The notes beneath the pieces were generated by a model. That model was not told the origin of the DNA, made no database searches, and worked only from the letters and a program-made list of their open reading frames with translations. A stretch of DNA of 46,884 nt. It comes from Chitinophagaceae bacterium (GTDB lineage: Bacteria; Bacteroidota; Bacteroidia; Chitinophagales; Chitinophagaceae). Below, in pieces: positions 8,310-16,431 of this stretch. The translations under genes were made by a program, and so were the position numbers. The number at the start of each line of letters is the position of its first letter. The first letter of the stretch is position 1. Location of the stretch: contig JADLCD010000028.1 in the NCBI GenBank assembly GCA_020847395.1, positions 1-46,884 on the forward strand, read 5' to 3'.

Positions 8310-9530
8310 ATGAGCAAAAACTCGTTTGATATTATTGTAATAGGCGGCGGTTGTGTGGGCTTAGCCACAGCATATAAATTAAACAACAGGTACCCATCTT
8401 TAAAAATAGCGGTGCTTGAAAAAGAAGGCAGGGTTTCTGCACATCAAACCGGGCATAATTCAGGTGTGATACATTCAGGTATATATTATAAACCGGGCTC
8501 GTATAAAGCCAAAAATTGCGTGGAGGGAAGAAGAGAAATTGTAGCCTTTGCAAAAGAGCACGGCATTGCGCATGACATTTGCGGTAAAGTAATTGTAGCC
8601 ACAGAAGAAAGCGAGCTGGCGCACATGAATAAAGTTTACAACAATGGCATTGCTAATGGTGTTGAAGATATAAGAATGATTACTGCTGCAGAGATTAAAG
8701 AAATTGAACCATATTGTGAAGGCATCAGCGGTATTTGGGTTGGATGCACAGGAATTATAGATTTTGTTGGATTTACTGAAAAACTCGCTGAACTGCTTGA
8801 GCAAAAATTTGAAGGAAGTAAAGTATTTCTGAATACTGAAGCCAGGGATTTTGTAAAAGATGGAGAAAAAACCATCATTAAAACCAACCAACAAAATTTT
8901 GAAGCAAAGTATATTATCGCTTGTGCAGGTTTGCAAAGCGACCGCATAGCAAAAAAAGAAGGTACCGGAACAGATAGCGCTATCGTTGGTTTTAGAGGAG
9001 ATTATTATGACCTGAGTGAAAAAGGAAGAACGAAAGTACGCAACCTCATTTATCCTGTTCCTAATCCTCAGTTTCCTTTTCTTGGCGTGCATTTTACCAG
9101 GATGATAAAGGGCGGTGTTGAATGCGGACCAAATGCCGTATTTGTTTTTAAAAGAGAAGGATATAACAAAACGGCTTTCAACCTGAAGGATACGGCAGAC
9201 GCTTTTTCTTATGGTGGCACCTGGAAATTTTTTGCCAAGCACTGGCGTTTTGGTTTGGATGAGTATCGCGGCGCTTTTTCAAAATCTTACTTTCTTAAAA
9301 GATTACAAAAGTTAATTCCAACACTTGAACCCGATGATATTGTTCCTGCGCGTGCCGGTGTGCGTGCAATGGCACTTTCAAAAGAAGGCAGTATGATTGA
9401 CGATTTTAAAATTGAAGCGAGAGACAATGCGATTCACGTATTGAATGCGCCTTCACCCGCAGCTACCGCAGCTTTAGCTATAGGGAAAGCAGTTGAAGAA
9501 ATGGCAAGCAAACAGTTTAATTTGGGGTAG
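8310..9530 (+). CDS. lhgO: L-2-hydroxyglutarate oxidase
   Basis: FAD-dependent oxidase/dehydrogenase that turns L-2-hydroxyglutarate into 2-oxoglutarate, removing a by-product of central metabolism. The N-terminal dinucleotide-binding motif IIVIGGGCVGLATAY (residues 9-23) is clear, followed by the family segment TGHNSGVIHSGIYYKPGS and later ECGPNAVF. The 406-residue length is normal for LhgO (about 400-420). No twin-arginine or other export signal is seen, so it is cytoplasmic or membrane-peripheral. It stands alone on the plus strand after the repeat element. Confidence 0.93.
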   Translation: MSKNSFDIIVIGGGCVGLATAYKLNNRYPSLKIAVLEKEGRVSAHQTGHNSGVIHSGIYYKPGSYKAKNCVEGRREIVAFAKEHGIAHDICGKVIVATEESELAHMNKVYNNGIANGVEDIRMITAAEIKEIEPYCEGISGIWVGCTGIIDFVGFTEKLAELLEQKFEGSKVFLNTEARDFVKDGEKTIIKTNQQNFEAKYIIACAGLQSDRIAKKEGTGTDSAIVGFRGDYYDLSEKGRTKVRNLIYPVPNPQFPFLGVHFTRMIKGGVECGPNAVFVFKREGYNKTAFNLKDTADAFSYGGTWKFFAKHWRFGLDEYRGAFSKSYFLKRLQKLIPTLEPDDIVPARAGVRAMALSKEGSMIDDFKIEARDNAIHVLNAPSPAATAALAIGKAVEEMASKQFNLG

Positions 9531-9536
9531 GTTGCA

Positions 9537-9659
9537 GGTTTGTGGTTTATGGTTTGTGGTTTGTGGTTTATGGTTTGTGGTTTGTGCGTTGTTTCGCTTT
9601 TCAACGCTCACCATGTTCAGGTTTTTCAACAATAAACTATAAACCAAAAACTATAAATC
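9537..9659. repeat. Heptamer tandem repeat with inverted partner
   Basis: Seven contiguous heptamers of GGTTT(G/A)T run from 9537 to 9585. After a spacer, four heptamers of the opposite sense (ATAAACT, ATAAACC, AAAAACT, ATAAATC) run from 9632 to 9659, so the two arrays can pair imperfectly. The block fills the space after the lhgO stop. It creates a meaningless open frame rich in Tyr, Gly, Trp and Val, which is not a gene. Confidence 0.8.
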
Positions 9660-9703
9660 TTTTTTCGTCTCACTTTTCAACATTGCCCGACCCCTCCCCG
9701 GCT

Positions 9704-10801
9704 TTACAACTTAATAAATATCTTCTTCCTGTAAAGTATATACACCGGCACAAAATTGAATACCACAAAAGCCAATGCATACAACAGGCTTGCCAACTCC
9801 GGTTTAAACCCTGCGTTAATCATACCATTCACTGCAATTTCATTTAGCGGAGCGCCGCCGAACTTCAGCCTGTAAAATATCAAAGCCCAAACATCTGCAA
9901 GAAAATATGCGGCAATAGCATTCGCGCCAAATACCAATCCAAATAAAATTCCTTTTGTTCTGCCTTTTATATCTATCAGAAAATACAACGCACCAAGCAA
10001 CAAAGCCCCAAACCCGGAAGTAACCAGTACAAAAGAACTCGTCCACAGGTTTTCATTAACAGGAAAAGCCAGTCCCCAGAAAAAGCCGGCAATAGAAGAA
10101 ATCATTCCTGCCGTCATCAGGTAGTTTACTTTTTCTGCCGGAGGTTTACTGCTAATCATTAAATTTCCTGCCAGCATACCGGTTAAAGTACTGGCGCAGG
10201 ATGGTATTATACTAAGTATACTCTCCGGATCCCAGGTACCCTGCCACATTTTACCCGGCAAAAACTTTGAATCAAACCATGCCACAATATTTTTACCTGG
10301 TTCAAGCATCACTTCTCCATAACCCGGTGTTGGCACCAAAGTAAGCAGCAACCAATACCCTGTAAGTAAAATTGCAGTTATCCATGCCTGTTGTTTCCAG
10401 GTAGTATTGATAAAAATAAAGCCGCATATTAAAAACACAAAGGCAATACGATGCAATGTACCCGTCCACCTTGCATCAGCAATATTAAAATCAGGCATCA
10501 GGTTTAAAAACATGCCTATGGCATATATTTTCAACGCCCGGATAAATATCTTTTTATAGATTTCTCCTTTATTTACCTTTTCCTTCAATCGCTTTGTATA
10601 CGCAATAGTTATAGATACGCCTATTACAAAAAGGAAAACAGGCGCGATATTATCGGTAAAAGAAAGCCCGTTCCATTTGGTATGCCGGAGTGTAAAAAAA
10701 ACATATTCCTCACTGCCGGGATAATTCACCATTATCATGGCGGCCATTGTAAAACCACGAAGTACATCAAGAGAAATAAGGCGACCGGGCTGACTTTGCA
10801 T
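9704..10801 (-). CDS. NagX-like membrane acyltransferase (COG4299/DUF5009), paralogue 1
   Basis: Polytopic inner-membrane protein of the family containing human heparan-alpha-glucosaminide N-acetyltransferase and the bacterial NagX proteins of GlcNAc gene clusters. It opens with RLISLDVLRGFTMA, then H40 in RHTKWNGL, the position of the putative active-site histidine, followed by a transmembrane run and about ten hydrophobic segments, ending YRKKIFIKL. The ATG at 10801 is preferred: the longer frame starts with TTG and would run through a terminator. It is the most divergent of four paralogues here (APVFLFVIG instead of FPLFLFIAG). Whether it acetylates or transports a sugar is not settled for bacterial members. 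Confidence 0.85.
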   Translation of the reverse strand: MQSQPGRLISLDVLRGFTMAAMIMVNYPGSEEYVFFTLRHTKWNGLSFTDNIAPVFLFVIGVSITIAYTKRLKEKVNKGEIYKKIFIRALKIYAIGMFLNLMPDFNIADARWTGTLHRIAFVFLICGFIFINTTWKQQAWITAILLTGYWLLLTLVPTPGYGEVMLEPGKNIVAWFDSKFLPGKMWQGTWDPESILSIIPSCASTLTGMLAGNLMISSKPPAEKVNYLMTAGMISSIAGFFWGLAFPVNENLWTSSFVLVTSGFGALLLGALYFLIDIKGRTKGILFGLVFGANAIAAYFLADVWALIFYRLKFGGAPLNEIAVNGMINAGFKPELASLLYALAFVVFNFVPVYILYRKKIFIKL

Positions 10802-10852
10802 AAACCTGTGTTTATGCTTTAGAGATAGCAATGCATTCAGGATACTGGAATT

Positions 10853-10906
10853 GTAAAAATTGCCCTGCCCAAAGGGCAAGGCAATTGTCCAAACCAGGAG
10901 GTTTGG
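10853..10906 (-). terminator. Intrinsic terminator with a second hairpin
   Basis: On the minus strand TTGCCTTGCCC pairs with GGGCAGGGCAA (11 pairs, one G-U) around a TTT loop at 10884-10860, followed by TTTTTAC. A second hairpin CCAAACC/GGTTTGG (10889-10906) lies just upstream. Together they end the S74-domain gene and separate it from the NagX-like gene. Confidence 0.9.
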
Positions 10907-10928
10907 GTTTTCTACAAAACACTAAAAC

Positions 10929-11372
10929 CTATTGAACCGATGCAGTTTGTTTTTTTAACTGCAATACTTCCATTTTAAGCTTCTCAATTTCTGCCTGTTG
11001 CTCTTTAACAGATGCTACCAAAACAGGAATTAAACCCGCTTCATCTATTGTTTTGATGGTAGCGTTGCGGTATATGTTTTTACCAAACATATAGTTCACT
11101 GATTTTTCTTTTACCAGGTCAGGGAAAATAGATTGTAGTTCTTCAGCAATAAATCCATATTGCGAACCAGCCTGCAATTTCAGGTGTTTAAAATCACTCA
11201 CATTATACTCATATTTCTTTGGCTCTAACTGCATAATACGCTGCAGGGAATTATCTATAGGCTCAATGTTTTTCTTGATTTTAGCATCACTTAAATCCTG
11301 GGCTAACAGGGTAGCAGTAACAAATACAAATGCAAGTGATAAAAAAGCTTTTCTTATGTTGATAGCGTACAT
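10929..11372 (-). CDS. Secreted stand-alone S74 (endosialidase chaperone) domain protein
   Basis: A 147-residue protein with a signal peptide (cleavage after TLLAQ) and then a peptidase S74/intramolecular chaperone domain: SDAKIKKNIEPID, the LEPKKYEYN segment and QYGFIAEELQSIFPDLV are hallmarks. In phage tail spikes this domain sits at the C-terminus, assists trimer folding and cuts itself off. Here almost nothing precedes it, so the passenger fibre is missing. The last 30 residues (VKEQQAEIEKLKMEVLQLKKQ) form a short coiled coil. The ATG at 11372 is chosen; a TTG two codons earlier is less likely. Such short versions recur in Bacteroidota; function unknown. Confidence 0.82.
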   Translation of the reverse strand: MYAINIRKAFLSLAFVFVTATLLAQDLSDAKIKKNIEPIDNSLQRIMQLEPKKYEYNVSDFKHLKLQAGSQYGFIAEELQSIFPDLVKEKSVNYMFGKNIYRNATIKTIDEAGLIPVLVASVKEQQAEIEKLKMEVLQLKKQTASVQ

Positions 11373-11435
11373 AACCAATTTATTTTATTAAGAAATAATA
11401 ATGTTAAAAAAGGAACAAAAAATAAGGAATATCGG

Positions 11436-11756
11436 TTATACTAATTCCGGCGGCGGTGTAAACACAGCTAAATCTGTAAGATGGGTAATATCAGCAAACA
11501 TATAATGACTGTGAGAAAATTTTTGAACAGCAATAATTACAGGTAAAACAATATCAGCAAATTCTTCAGGAACAAAATCTCTTTCACAGGATTTTTGTTC
11601 CGCTTCTTTTTCTGAATTTTCTGATGCTGCAAGCTCTGAGTGGGAAACAATTATACTTTGATGCTCTGAGAGGGCTACAACAATTGAAAACAATCCTTTG
11701 CAAACCATGATACAAACAAAAATCGCAGCAATACTATGTTTCAACGTTTTTGGCAT
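11436..11756 (-). CDS. Small membrane-anchored or secreted protein, unknown
   Basis: A 106-residue protein with a hydrophobic N-terminal segment (residues 8-29, with two cysteines in VCIMVCKG) that could be a signal anchor. The middle is acidic (ASENSEKEAEQKSCERDF) and the C-terminus ends in FTPPPELV. No family is recognised. It lies upstream of the S74 protein on the same strand with a gap of about 60 bases. A real ATG starts it, and no overlapping frame competes, which supports it as a gene. Confidence 0.55.
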   Translation of the reverse strand: MPKTLKHSIAAIFVCIMVCKGLFSIVVALSEHQSIIVSHSELAASENSEKEAEQKSCERDFVPEEFADIVLPVIIAVQKFSHSHYMFADITHLTDLAVFTPPPELV

Positions 11757-11928
11757 CTTCGCAAAAATATGCGATTATCAAAAGTTGATCAACATTAAAG
11801 TGATTTTTTTATGTTAAGAAAATTCCTGAAGCGAAACCTGCCCCGCGCCTCAAATTATTAATTAGCCCATTTTTTATGATTTTAAACATCTGGTTTTCAA
11901 CTCATCACTCAAAAAAAATAATTTTCCT

Positions 11929-13248
11929 CTACAAACCCCACCGTTTTACCCTATAACCTTTGAAAGCATAAAATATGAGATACAGATAACATGGAATAAG
12001 CACCCAATAACCTGAGCGCAGATTATATAAATCAGCAAAATGACCATACAGCAAAGGCAAAAGCGCATTGCCGCAAAGCCCCATAATCATAATAGAAGCG
12101 CCCAGTTTGGTAAACCTTCCCAATCCATCAAGCGCCAATGGCCAAATGCCGGCCCAAACCATCGAATTAGCCAACCCCAACAAAACTAAAAACCATATAG
12201 ATATATCAGCATGGTGTCCTAATAAATGTACACTGCCCTTTGCATAAATAATAAGCAGTGAAAAGCACAAACCCAATATCACGCAGATACGCAGTATTGT
12301 TAGCTGGCTTATTATTTTAGGAATAAGTGCAATGCCTATTAAATACCCGGCAATAGTAGCCGCAAGTGTATACGAAGGAAATGTTTTTGCTTCCAGTAGT
12401 GTTATGCCAAAAGATCCTGCGTAGTTTATGATAGTATCAATAGCAATTACTTGTGTACCCACATGCAAAAAAATTGCTATTGCCCCTAATATGAGATGTG
12501 GAAATTGAAAGATATTTTTTTTAGGTGATTCACTGTAAACAGTTTTATCATTTTCATCAGTATTTATTTCAGGCAAGGGTGAGTAGCGAACAAAAAGCCC
12601 TAAGCCGGTTAATACAATGCCCACAATGAAATAAGGCCAAATAACCCTGCGGATAAGTTCATCAAGCGCAGCATTTTTTTCTATCTCGTTCATTAAAGGC
12701 AATCCTTTAAATAATTCAGTATCTGTTGGGCGTAATATTATTGCTGCAAATATTAACGGCGCTAATATACCGGCGCCTTTATTGCATATGCCCATAATGC
12801 CGATACGCCTTGCGGCGCTTTCTTTTGGGCCAAGAATAGTTACAAATGGATTAGCTGCAGTTTGTAATATGGCGAGCCCGGTACCGAGCGAAAACAATCC
12901 CAGTAAAAAAATTTCATACATTCTTAAATAAGCTGCCGGTATAAATATAAAAGCGCCTACCGCCATAATAAAAAAGCCAAACATTATTCCCTTCTTAAAC
13001 CCCACAGCCTTCAGCATATAAGATGCAGGCACGGAAACAATAAAATAAGAAATATAAAACGCGAATGTTACCAGGTAAGATTGAAAATTGGTTAACTCAC
13101 AAGCTATCTTGAAATAAGGAATAAGTATGGCATTTACCCAACTCACAAAACCGAAAATAAAAAACAACATTCCGATGATAAGCAGGGAAACAGCAGTATC
13201 CCTGCTGGTTAATGATGCTACAGTTATAGCCGTTGACTTTTTATTCAT
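11929..13248 (-). CDS. Sugar MFS transporter, NagP/GluP/FucP-like
   Basis: Inner-membrane sugar:cation symporter of the FucP/GluP/NagP branch of the major facilitator superfamily, 439 residues with about 12 hydrophobic segments. Family features are FFIFGFVSWVNAILIPYFK in the first helix and LQTAANPFVTILGP near residue 130, typical of this branch. The gene diverges from a NagX-like gene across a LacI-type operator, and nagB lies beyond it. That context suggests N-acetylglucosamine or a related amino sugar as substrate (NagP role), but glucose, galactose or fucose cannot be excluded from sequence. Confidence 0.88.
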   Translation of the reverse strand: MNKKSTAITVASLTSRDTAVSLLIIGMLFFIFGFVSWVNAILIPYFKIACELTNFQSYLVTFAFYISYFIVSVPASYMLKAVGFKKGIMFGFFIMAVGAFIFIPAAYLRMYEIFLLGLFSLGTGLAILQTAANPFVTILGPKESAARRIGIMGICNKGAGILAPLIFAAIILRPTDTELFKGLPLMNEIEKNAALDELIRRVIWPYFIVGIVLTGLGLFVRYSPLPEINTDENDKTVYSESPKKNIFQFPHLILGAIAIFLHVGTQVIAIDTIINYAGSFGITLLEAKTFPSYTLAATIAGYLIGIALIPKIISQLTILRICVILGLCFSLLIIYAKGSVHLLGHHADISIWFLVLLGLANSMVWAGIWPLALDGLGRFTKLGASIMIMGLCGNALLPLLYGHFADLYNLRSGYWVLIPCYLYLIFYAFKGYRVKRWGL

Positions 13249-13322
13249 ACAGTTTTTGGTATTATTCCATACAAACTTTCAACTCAAAAATATACAGCTA
13301 AAAGATACAACAACAAAAATCT

Positions 13323-13338
13323 CCGGAAACGTTTCCGG
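13323..13338. promoter_or_regulatory. LacI-family operator (perfect palindrome)
   Basis: CCGGAAACGTTTCCGG is a perfect 16-base palindrome with the central CG typical of LacI-family sites. It lies between the divergent NagP-like (start 13248) and NagX-like (start 13462) genes. The LacI regulator at 15368-16402 is the likely ligand; this pairing is inferred from position. Confidence 0.82.
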
Positions 13339-13461
13339 TACTTTTATTTCTTTTCACTAAAGAAATAATTTAATTTGATGTATTAACCGGGTATATAATT
13401 TACAATTCACACTCATTTGGAGAGAAAAACTATTACTAATCATACTATTCCCCTGATAAAA

Positions 13462-14577
13462 ATGAGTTCTGCAGGTAATTTAAAAGAACCGTTAACCCGC
13501 TTGGTTTCTATTGATGCTTTAAGGGGCTTTGACATGTTATTGATAGCCGGAGGCGGAGCTTTTATTGAAGCATTAAAAGGGCAAACAAGCTGGCAATGGA
13601 TTGATGCAATTGCAAATCAATTAACCCATCCCAAATGGTTTGGGTTAACCTTTTATGATTTTATCTTCCCTTTGTTTTTATTTATTGCGGGTATCTCTAT
13701 CCCGTTTTCCGTTCATAAATCACTTGCCGCCGGTGGGAATAAACAGGCCGTATTAAAAAAAGCCTTCCGCAGGATGATTATTTTAATATTACTCGGCATT
13801 ATTGATAAAAATACACCCATTACTTTTTTTGAACCACATAATATAAGAGTAGCAAGTGTATTAGGCAGAATAGGCATTGCCGGTTTTTTTGCAACACTTT
13901 TATATGTTAATACTTCATCTGCCTTAAAAAGAATATACTGGATAGCAGGCATCCTTTTGTTTTATTACGCCATAGTTTATTTGCCGGGTTTAGGCGGCGG
14001 CGATCTTTCAAAAGAGGGAAATATTGTAGGTCGCTTTGACCGCAGTTTGTTACCGGGACGATTATTAGAAAAAATATATGATGAGAATGGATTATTAACC
14101 CAGCTTCCGGCCATGTGTCTAACTATGATTGGTACTTTGGCAGGAGATATTTTACGATCTGGAAAAACAACAGGCTGGAAATTAAAAAGTCTTGTTTTCA
14201 GTGGTATTATTTGTGTAGTGCTTGCATTAATTTGGGGCATGCATTTCCCTATTTTTAAAAGAATGTGGACAAGCTCGTTTATACTGCTCACCGCAGGCTT
14301 CGGTTTTTTAATATATACCATCTTCTATATTATTATAGATGTATGGCAGTTTAAAAAATGGGCTTTCTTTTTTTATGTCATCGGTTTAAATTCTATTACT
14401 ATTTATTTGCTATACCGTTTTGTAGATTTTGAAGGAAGTGCCAAACTGCTTTTTTCGGGGTTATATGCGCCGGTTGACCCTAAATTTTATCCTGCGTTGC
14501 AGGCACTGGGCGGACTATTACTGGTATGGTTTATTCTATATTTTCTTTACAGAAAAAAGATATTTATTAAAATATAG
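13462..14577 (+). CDS. NagX-like membrane acyltransferase (COG4299/DUF5009), paralogue 2
   Basis: A 371-residue polytopic membrane protein with the family opening RLVSIDALRGFDM, the putative active-site histidine H56 in THPKWFGLTF, FPLFLFIAGISI as the second membrane helix, and the conserved end LYRKKIFIKI. The ATG at 13462 is chosen over a TTG at 13417. It is followed after 36 bases by nagB and faces the NagP-like gene across an operator. This is the classic nagP/nagX/nagB grouping of GlcNAc clusters described in Proteobacteria, so this copy is the best candidate for a true NagX. In those systems NagX is needed for inner-membrane passage of GlcNAc. Confidence 0.88.
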   Translation: MSSAGNLKEPLTRLVSIDALRGFDMLLIAGGGAFIEALKGQTSWQWIDAIANQLTHPKWFGLTFYDFIFPLFLFIAGISIPFSVHKSLAAGGNKQAVLKKAFRRMIILILLGIIDKNTPITFFEPHNIRVASVLGRIGIAGFFATLLYVNTSSALKRIYWIAGILLFYYAIVYLPGLGGGDLSKEGNIVGRFDRSLLPGRLLEKIYDENGLLTQLPAMCLTMIGTLAGDILRSGKTTGWKLKSLVFSGIICVVLALIWGMHFPIFKRMWTSSFILLTAGFGFLIYTIFYIIIDVWQFKKWAFFFYVIGLNSITIYLLYRFVDFEGSAKLLFSGLYAPVDPKFYPALQALGGLLLVWFILYFLYRKKIFIKI

Positions 14578-14613
14578 CATCATGAATGCTTACAGAAAAT
14601 TATTATTCACGTT

Positions 14614-15381
14614 ATGAAAATCGAAATCTCAAATAGTGCACAGGAATTAGGAAAACAATCTGGCCGGAAAGCTGCCGAATATATTAAAGCAGCTATTGCA
14701 AACAAAGGCACTGCTAATATTATTTTAGCAACAGGTGCAAGCCAGTTTGAAACTTTAAACCAACTTATAAGTGATAAAGCTATTGAATGGGGCAAGGTTG
14801 TTATGTTTCACCTGGATGAATATATTGATTTACCTGAATCATCGCCGGCAAGTTTCAGGAAATACCTGAAAGAACGTTTTATTACCAAAGTGCCTGCGCT
14901 TAAAGCATGTTATCTTATTAACGGGGAAACAGACCCCCTATCTGAATGTGAAAAATTGAATGCAATTATTCAACACCATCCTATTGACGTAGCCCTGGTT
15001 GGCATTGGTGAAAACGGGCACCTGGCATTTAATGATCCTCCTGCAGATTTTGATATAGACAATCCTTACATCATCGTAAATCTTGATGAACCTTGCCGTG
15101 CACAACAATTTAACGAAGGCTGGTTTAAAACAATTGATGATGTACCGAAGCAGGCCATCAGCATGTCAATAAAACAAATTATGCTTTCATCAGCCATCAT
15201 TTGTTCTGTGCCAGATAAAAGAAAAGCAGAGGCCGTGAGGAATTGCTTGTCTGGAGAAATAAGCAATATGTTCCCCGCAAGTATTTTGCAATCACACCAT
15301 AATTGTGTTTGCTACCTGGATGAAGCTTCTGCTTCACTACTTCCGGCAGATATGTTAAAACAAAAATTTAGCGCCTTGTAG
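14614..15381 (+). CDS. nagB: Glucosamine-6-phosphate deaminase-like protein (NagB family)
   Basis: Cytoplasmic enzyme expected to convert glucosamine 6-phosphate to fructose 6-phosphate and ammonia, the entry of amino sugars into glycolysis. Motifs are HLDEY (66-70), carrying the counterpart of the catalytic base D72 of the E. coli enzyme, and GIGENGHLAFNDP (130-142), carrying the active-site histidine H136. The E. coli enzyme has NDGHIAFNEP here, so D141 is replaced by Asn and E148 by Asp; similar variants occur in other NagB-family proteins. At 255 residues it is slightly short (usual about 240-270). It overlaps the convergent lacI gene by 14 bases. No nagA deacetylase is present in the window. 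Confidence 0.85.
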   Translation: MKIEISNSAQELGKQSGRKAAEYIKAAIANKGTANIILATGASQFETLNQLISDKAIEWGKVVMFHLDEYIDLPESSPASFRKYLKERFITKVPALKACYLINGETDPLSECEKLNAIIQHHPIDVALVGIGENGHLAFNDPPADFDIDNPYIIVNLDEPCRAQQFNEGWFKTIDDVPKQAISMSIKQIMLSSAIICSVPDKRKAEAVRNCLSGEISNMFPASILQSHHNCVCYLDEASASLLPADMLKQKFSAL

Positions 15382-16402
15382 ATTCCCTTATAATCAATTC
15401 GCAGGGCAGAATGGTTTCTTCTATAACGGTATGCTTCTTTCTTAAATGTTTAATCAGAAGCGTGCAGCTTGTTTTGCCGATTTCAAGTGCAGGTTCGGCA
15501 ACGGTGCTTAATGTTGGAGAGATTATTTCTGAAGCGGGATCATTGGTAAAGCCAATTACGCCAATATCTTTACCAATGGCAACGTTATTTTTTTTCAATG
15601 CAATCATTGCGCCCAATGCTTTCCGGTCATTGGCTGCAAAAATTGCATCAGGCGTTTTTTTACATTGCAATAATTTAGCAGCATCTTCTTCTCCATCTTT
15701 TTGAGAAAAGCCTGAATATATTATCCAATCGGGCTGTATATCAAATCCATATTTTTTCAAAGCACCTGAATAGCCCAGCAACCGCTGTTGTGTAAAATGC
15801 AGTTCCTTCGGACCTGCTATATGTGCAATTTTTGTATACCCGCTTTTAATAAGATGTTCAACAGCTTTAAATGCACCGTTATAATCATCCTGCATTACTT
15901 TAGACGCTTCAATATTACCAGGCACACGATCAAAAAAAACAATGGGAATACCGTGATCAATCAATTGCTGGTAATGCTGACAGGAACCTGGCGGAGAACA
16001 AACCGATACCAGTAAACCATCTACTCCCGTATTCATTAAATCTCCAATAACAGATAATTCTTTTTCAGGAGAATCATCTGTTAAAAACAAAATTATATTA
16101 TACTTGTGCCGGTAAGCTATTTCCTGGATGCCTGTTATTACGGTAGAAAAATAATAGTTGTTGATGTAAGGAAGCACAATACCAATTGTATTACTGGTGC
16201 CTTTTACCAATCCTGTAGCATTAAGATTAGGACGGTAATGCAATTCATTGGCTAAAGCAAAAATTTTCTTTTGAGTATCTGAACTTACATCATGTGTATT
16301 TCTCAATGCGCGTGATACAGTTGCCACGGAAACATTCAGCATGCGGGCAATATCCTTTATGGTAACCGGGCGGGGTGATTTATTTGTTTTACCGGAACTC
16401 AT
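15368..16402 (-). CDS. LacI-family transcriptional regulator 1
   Basis: A 344-residue repressor with an N-terminal helix-turn-helix (about 13-34, VTIKDIARMLNVSVATVSRAL), a hinge helix with HYRPNLNATGLVKG, and a periplasmic-binding-like effector domain beginning TIGIVLPYINNYY. It is the last gene of the minus-strand run from 25566 and is convergent with nagB, with 14 bases of overlap. The central-CG palindrome at 13323-13338 is its most plausible target. The effector is unknown; an amino sugar or its phosphate fits the neighbours. Confidence 0.92.
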   Translation of the reverse strand: MSSGKTNKSPRPVTIKDIARMLNVSVATVSRALRNTHDVSSDTQKKIFALANELHYRPNLNATGLVKGTSNTIGIVLPYINNYYFSTVITGIQEIAYRHKYNIILFLTDDSPEKELSVIGDLMNTGVDGLLVSVCSPPGSCQHYQQLIDHGIPIVFFDRVPGNIEASKVMQDDYNGAFKAVEHLIKSGYTKIAHIAGPKELHFTQQRLLGYSGALKKYGFDIQPDWIIYSGFSQKDGEEDAAKLLQCKKTPDAIFAANDRKALGAMIALKKNNVAIGKDIGVIGFTNDPASEIISPTLSTVAEPALEIGKTSCTLLIKHLRKKHTVIEETILPCELIIRESTRR

Positions 16403-16431
16403 CAGCCATTTGATATATAGTTAATCTTTTA

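Noticed and set aside
8475-9242. A long minus-strand open frame opposite lhgO
   Set aside because: It is fully antisense to a well-supported gene and shows no family features; it is rich in Phe, Ser and Ile as expected for a shadow frame.
9542-9847. A plus-strand open frame rich in Tyr, Gly, Trp and Val
   Set aside because: It is read straight through the heptamer tandem repeat and then antisense to the NagX-like gene, so it is a by-product of the repeat.
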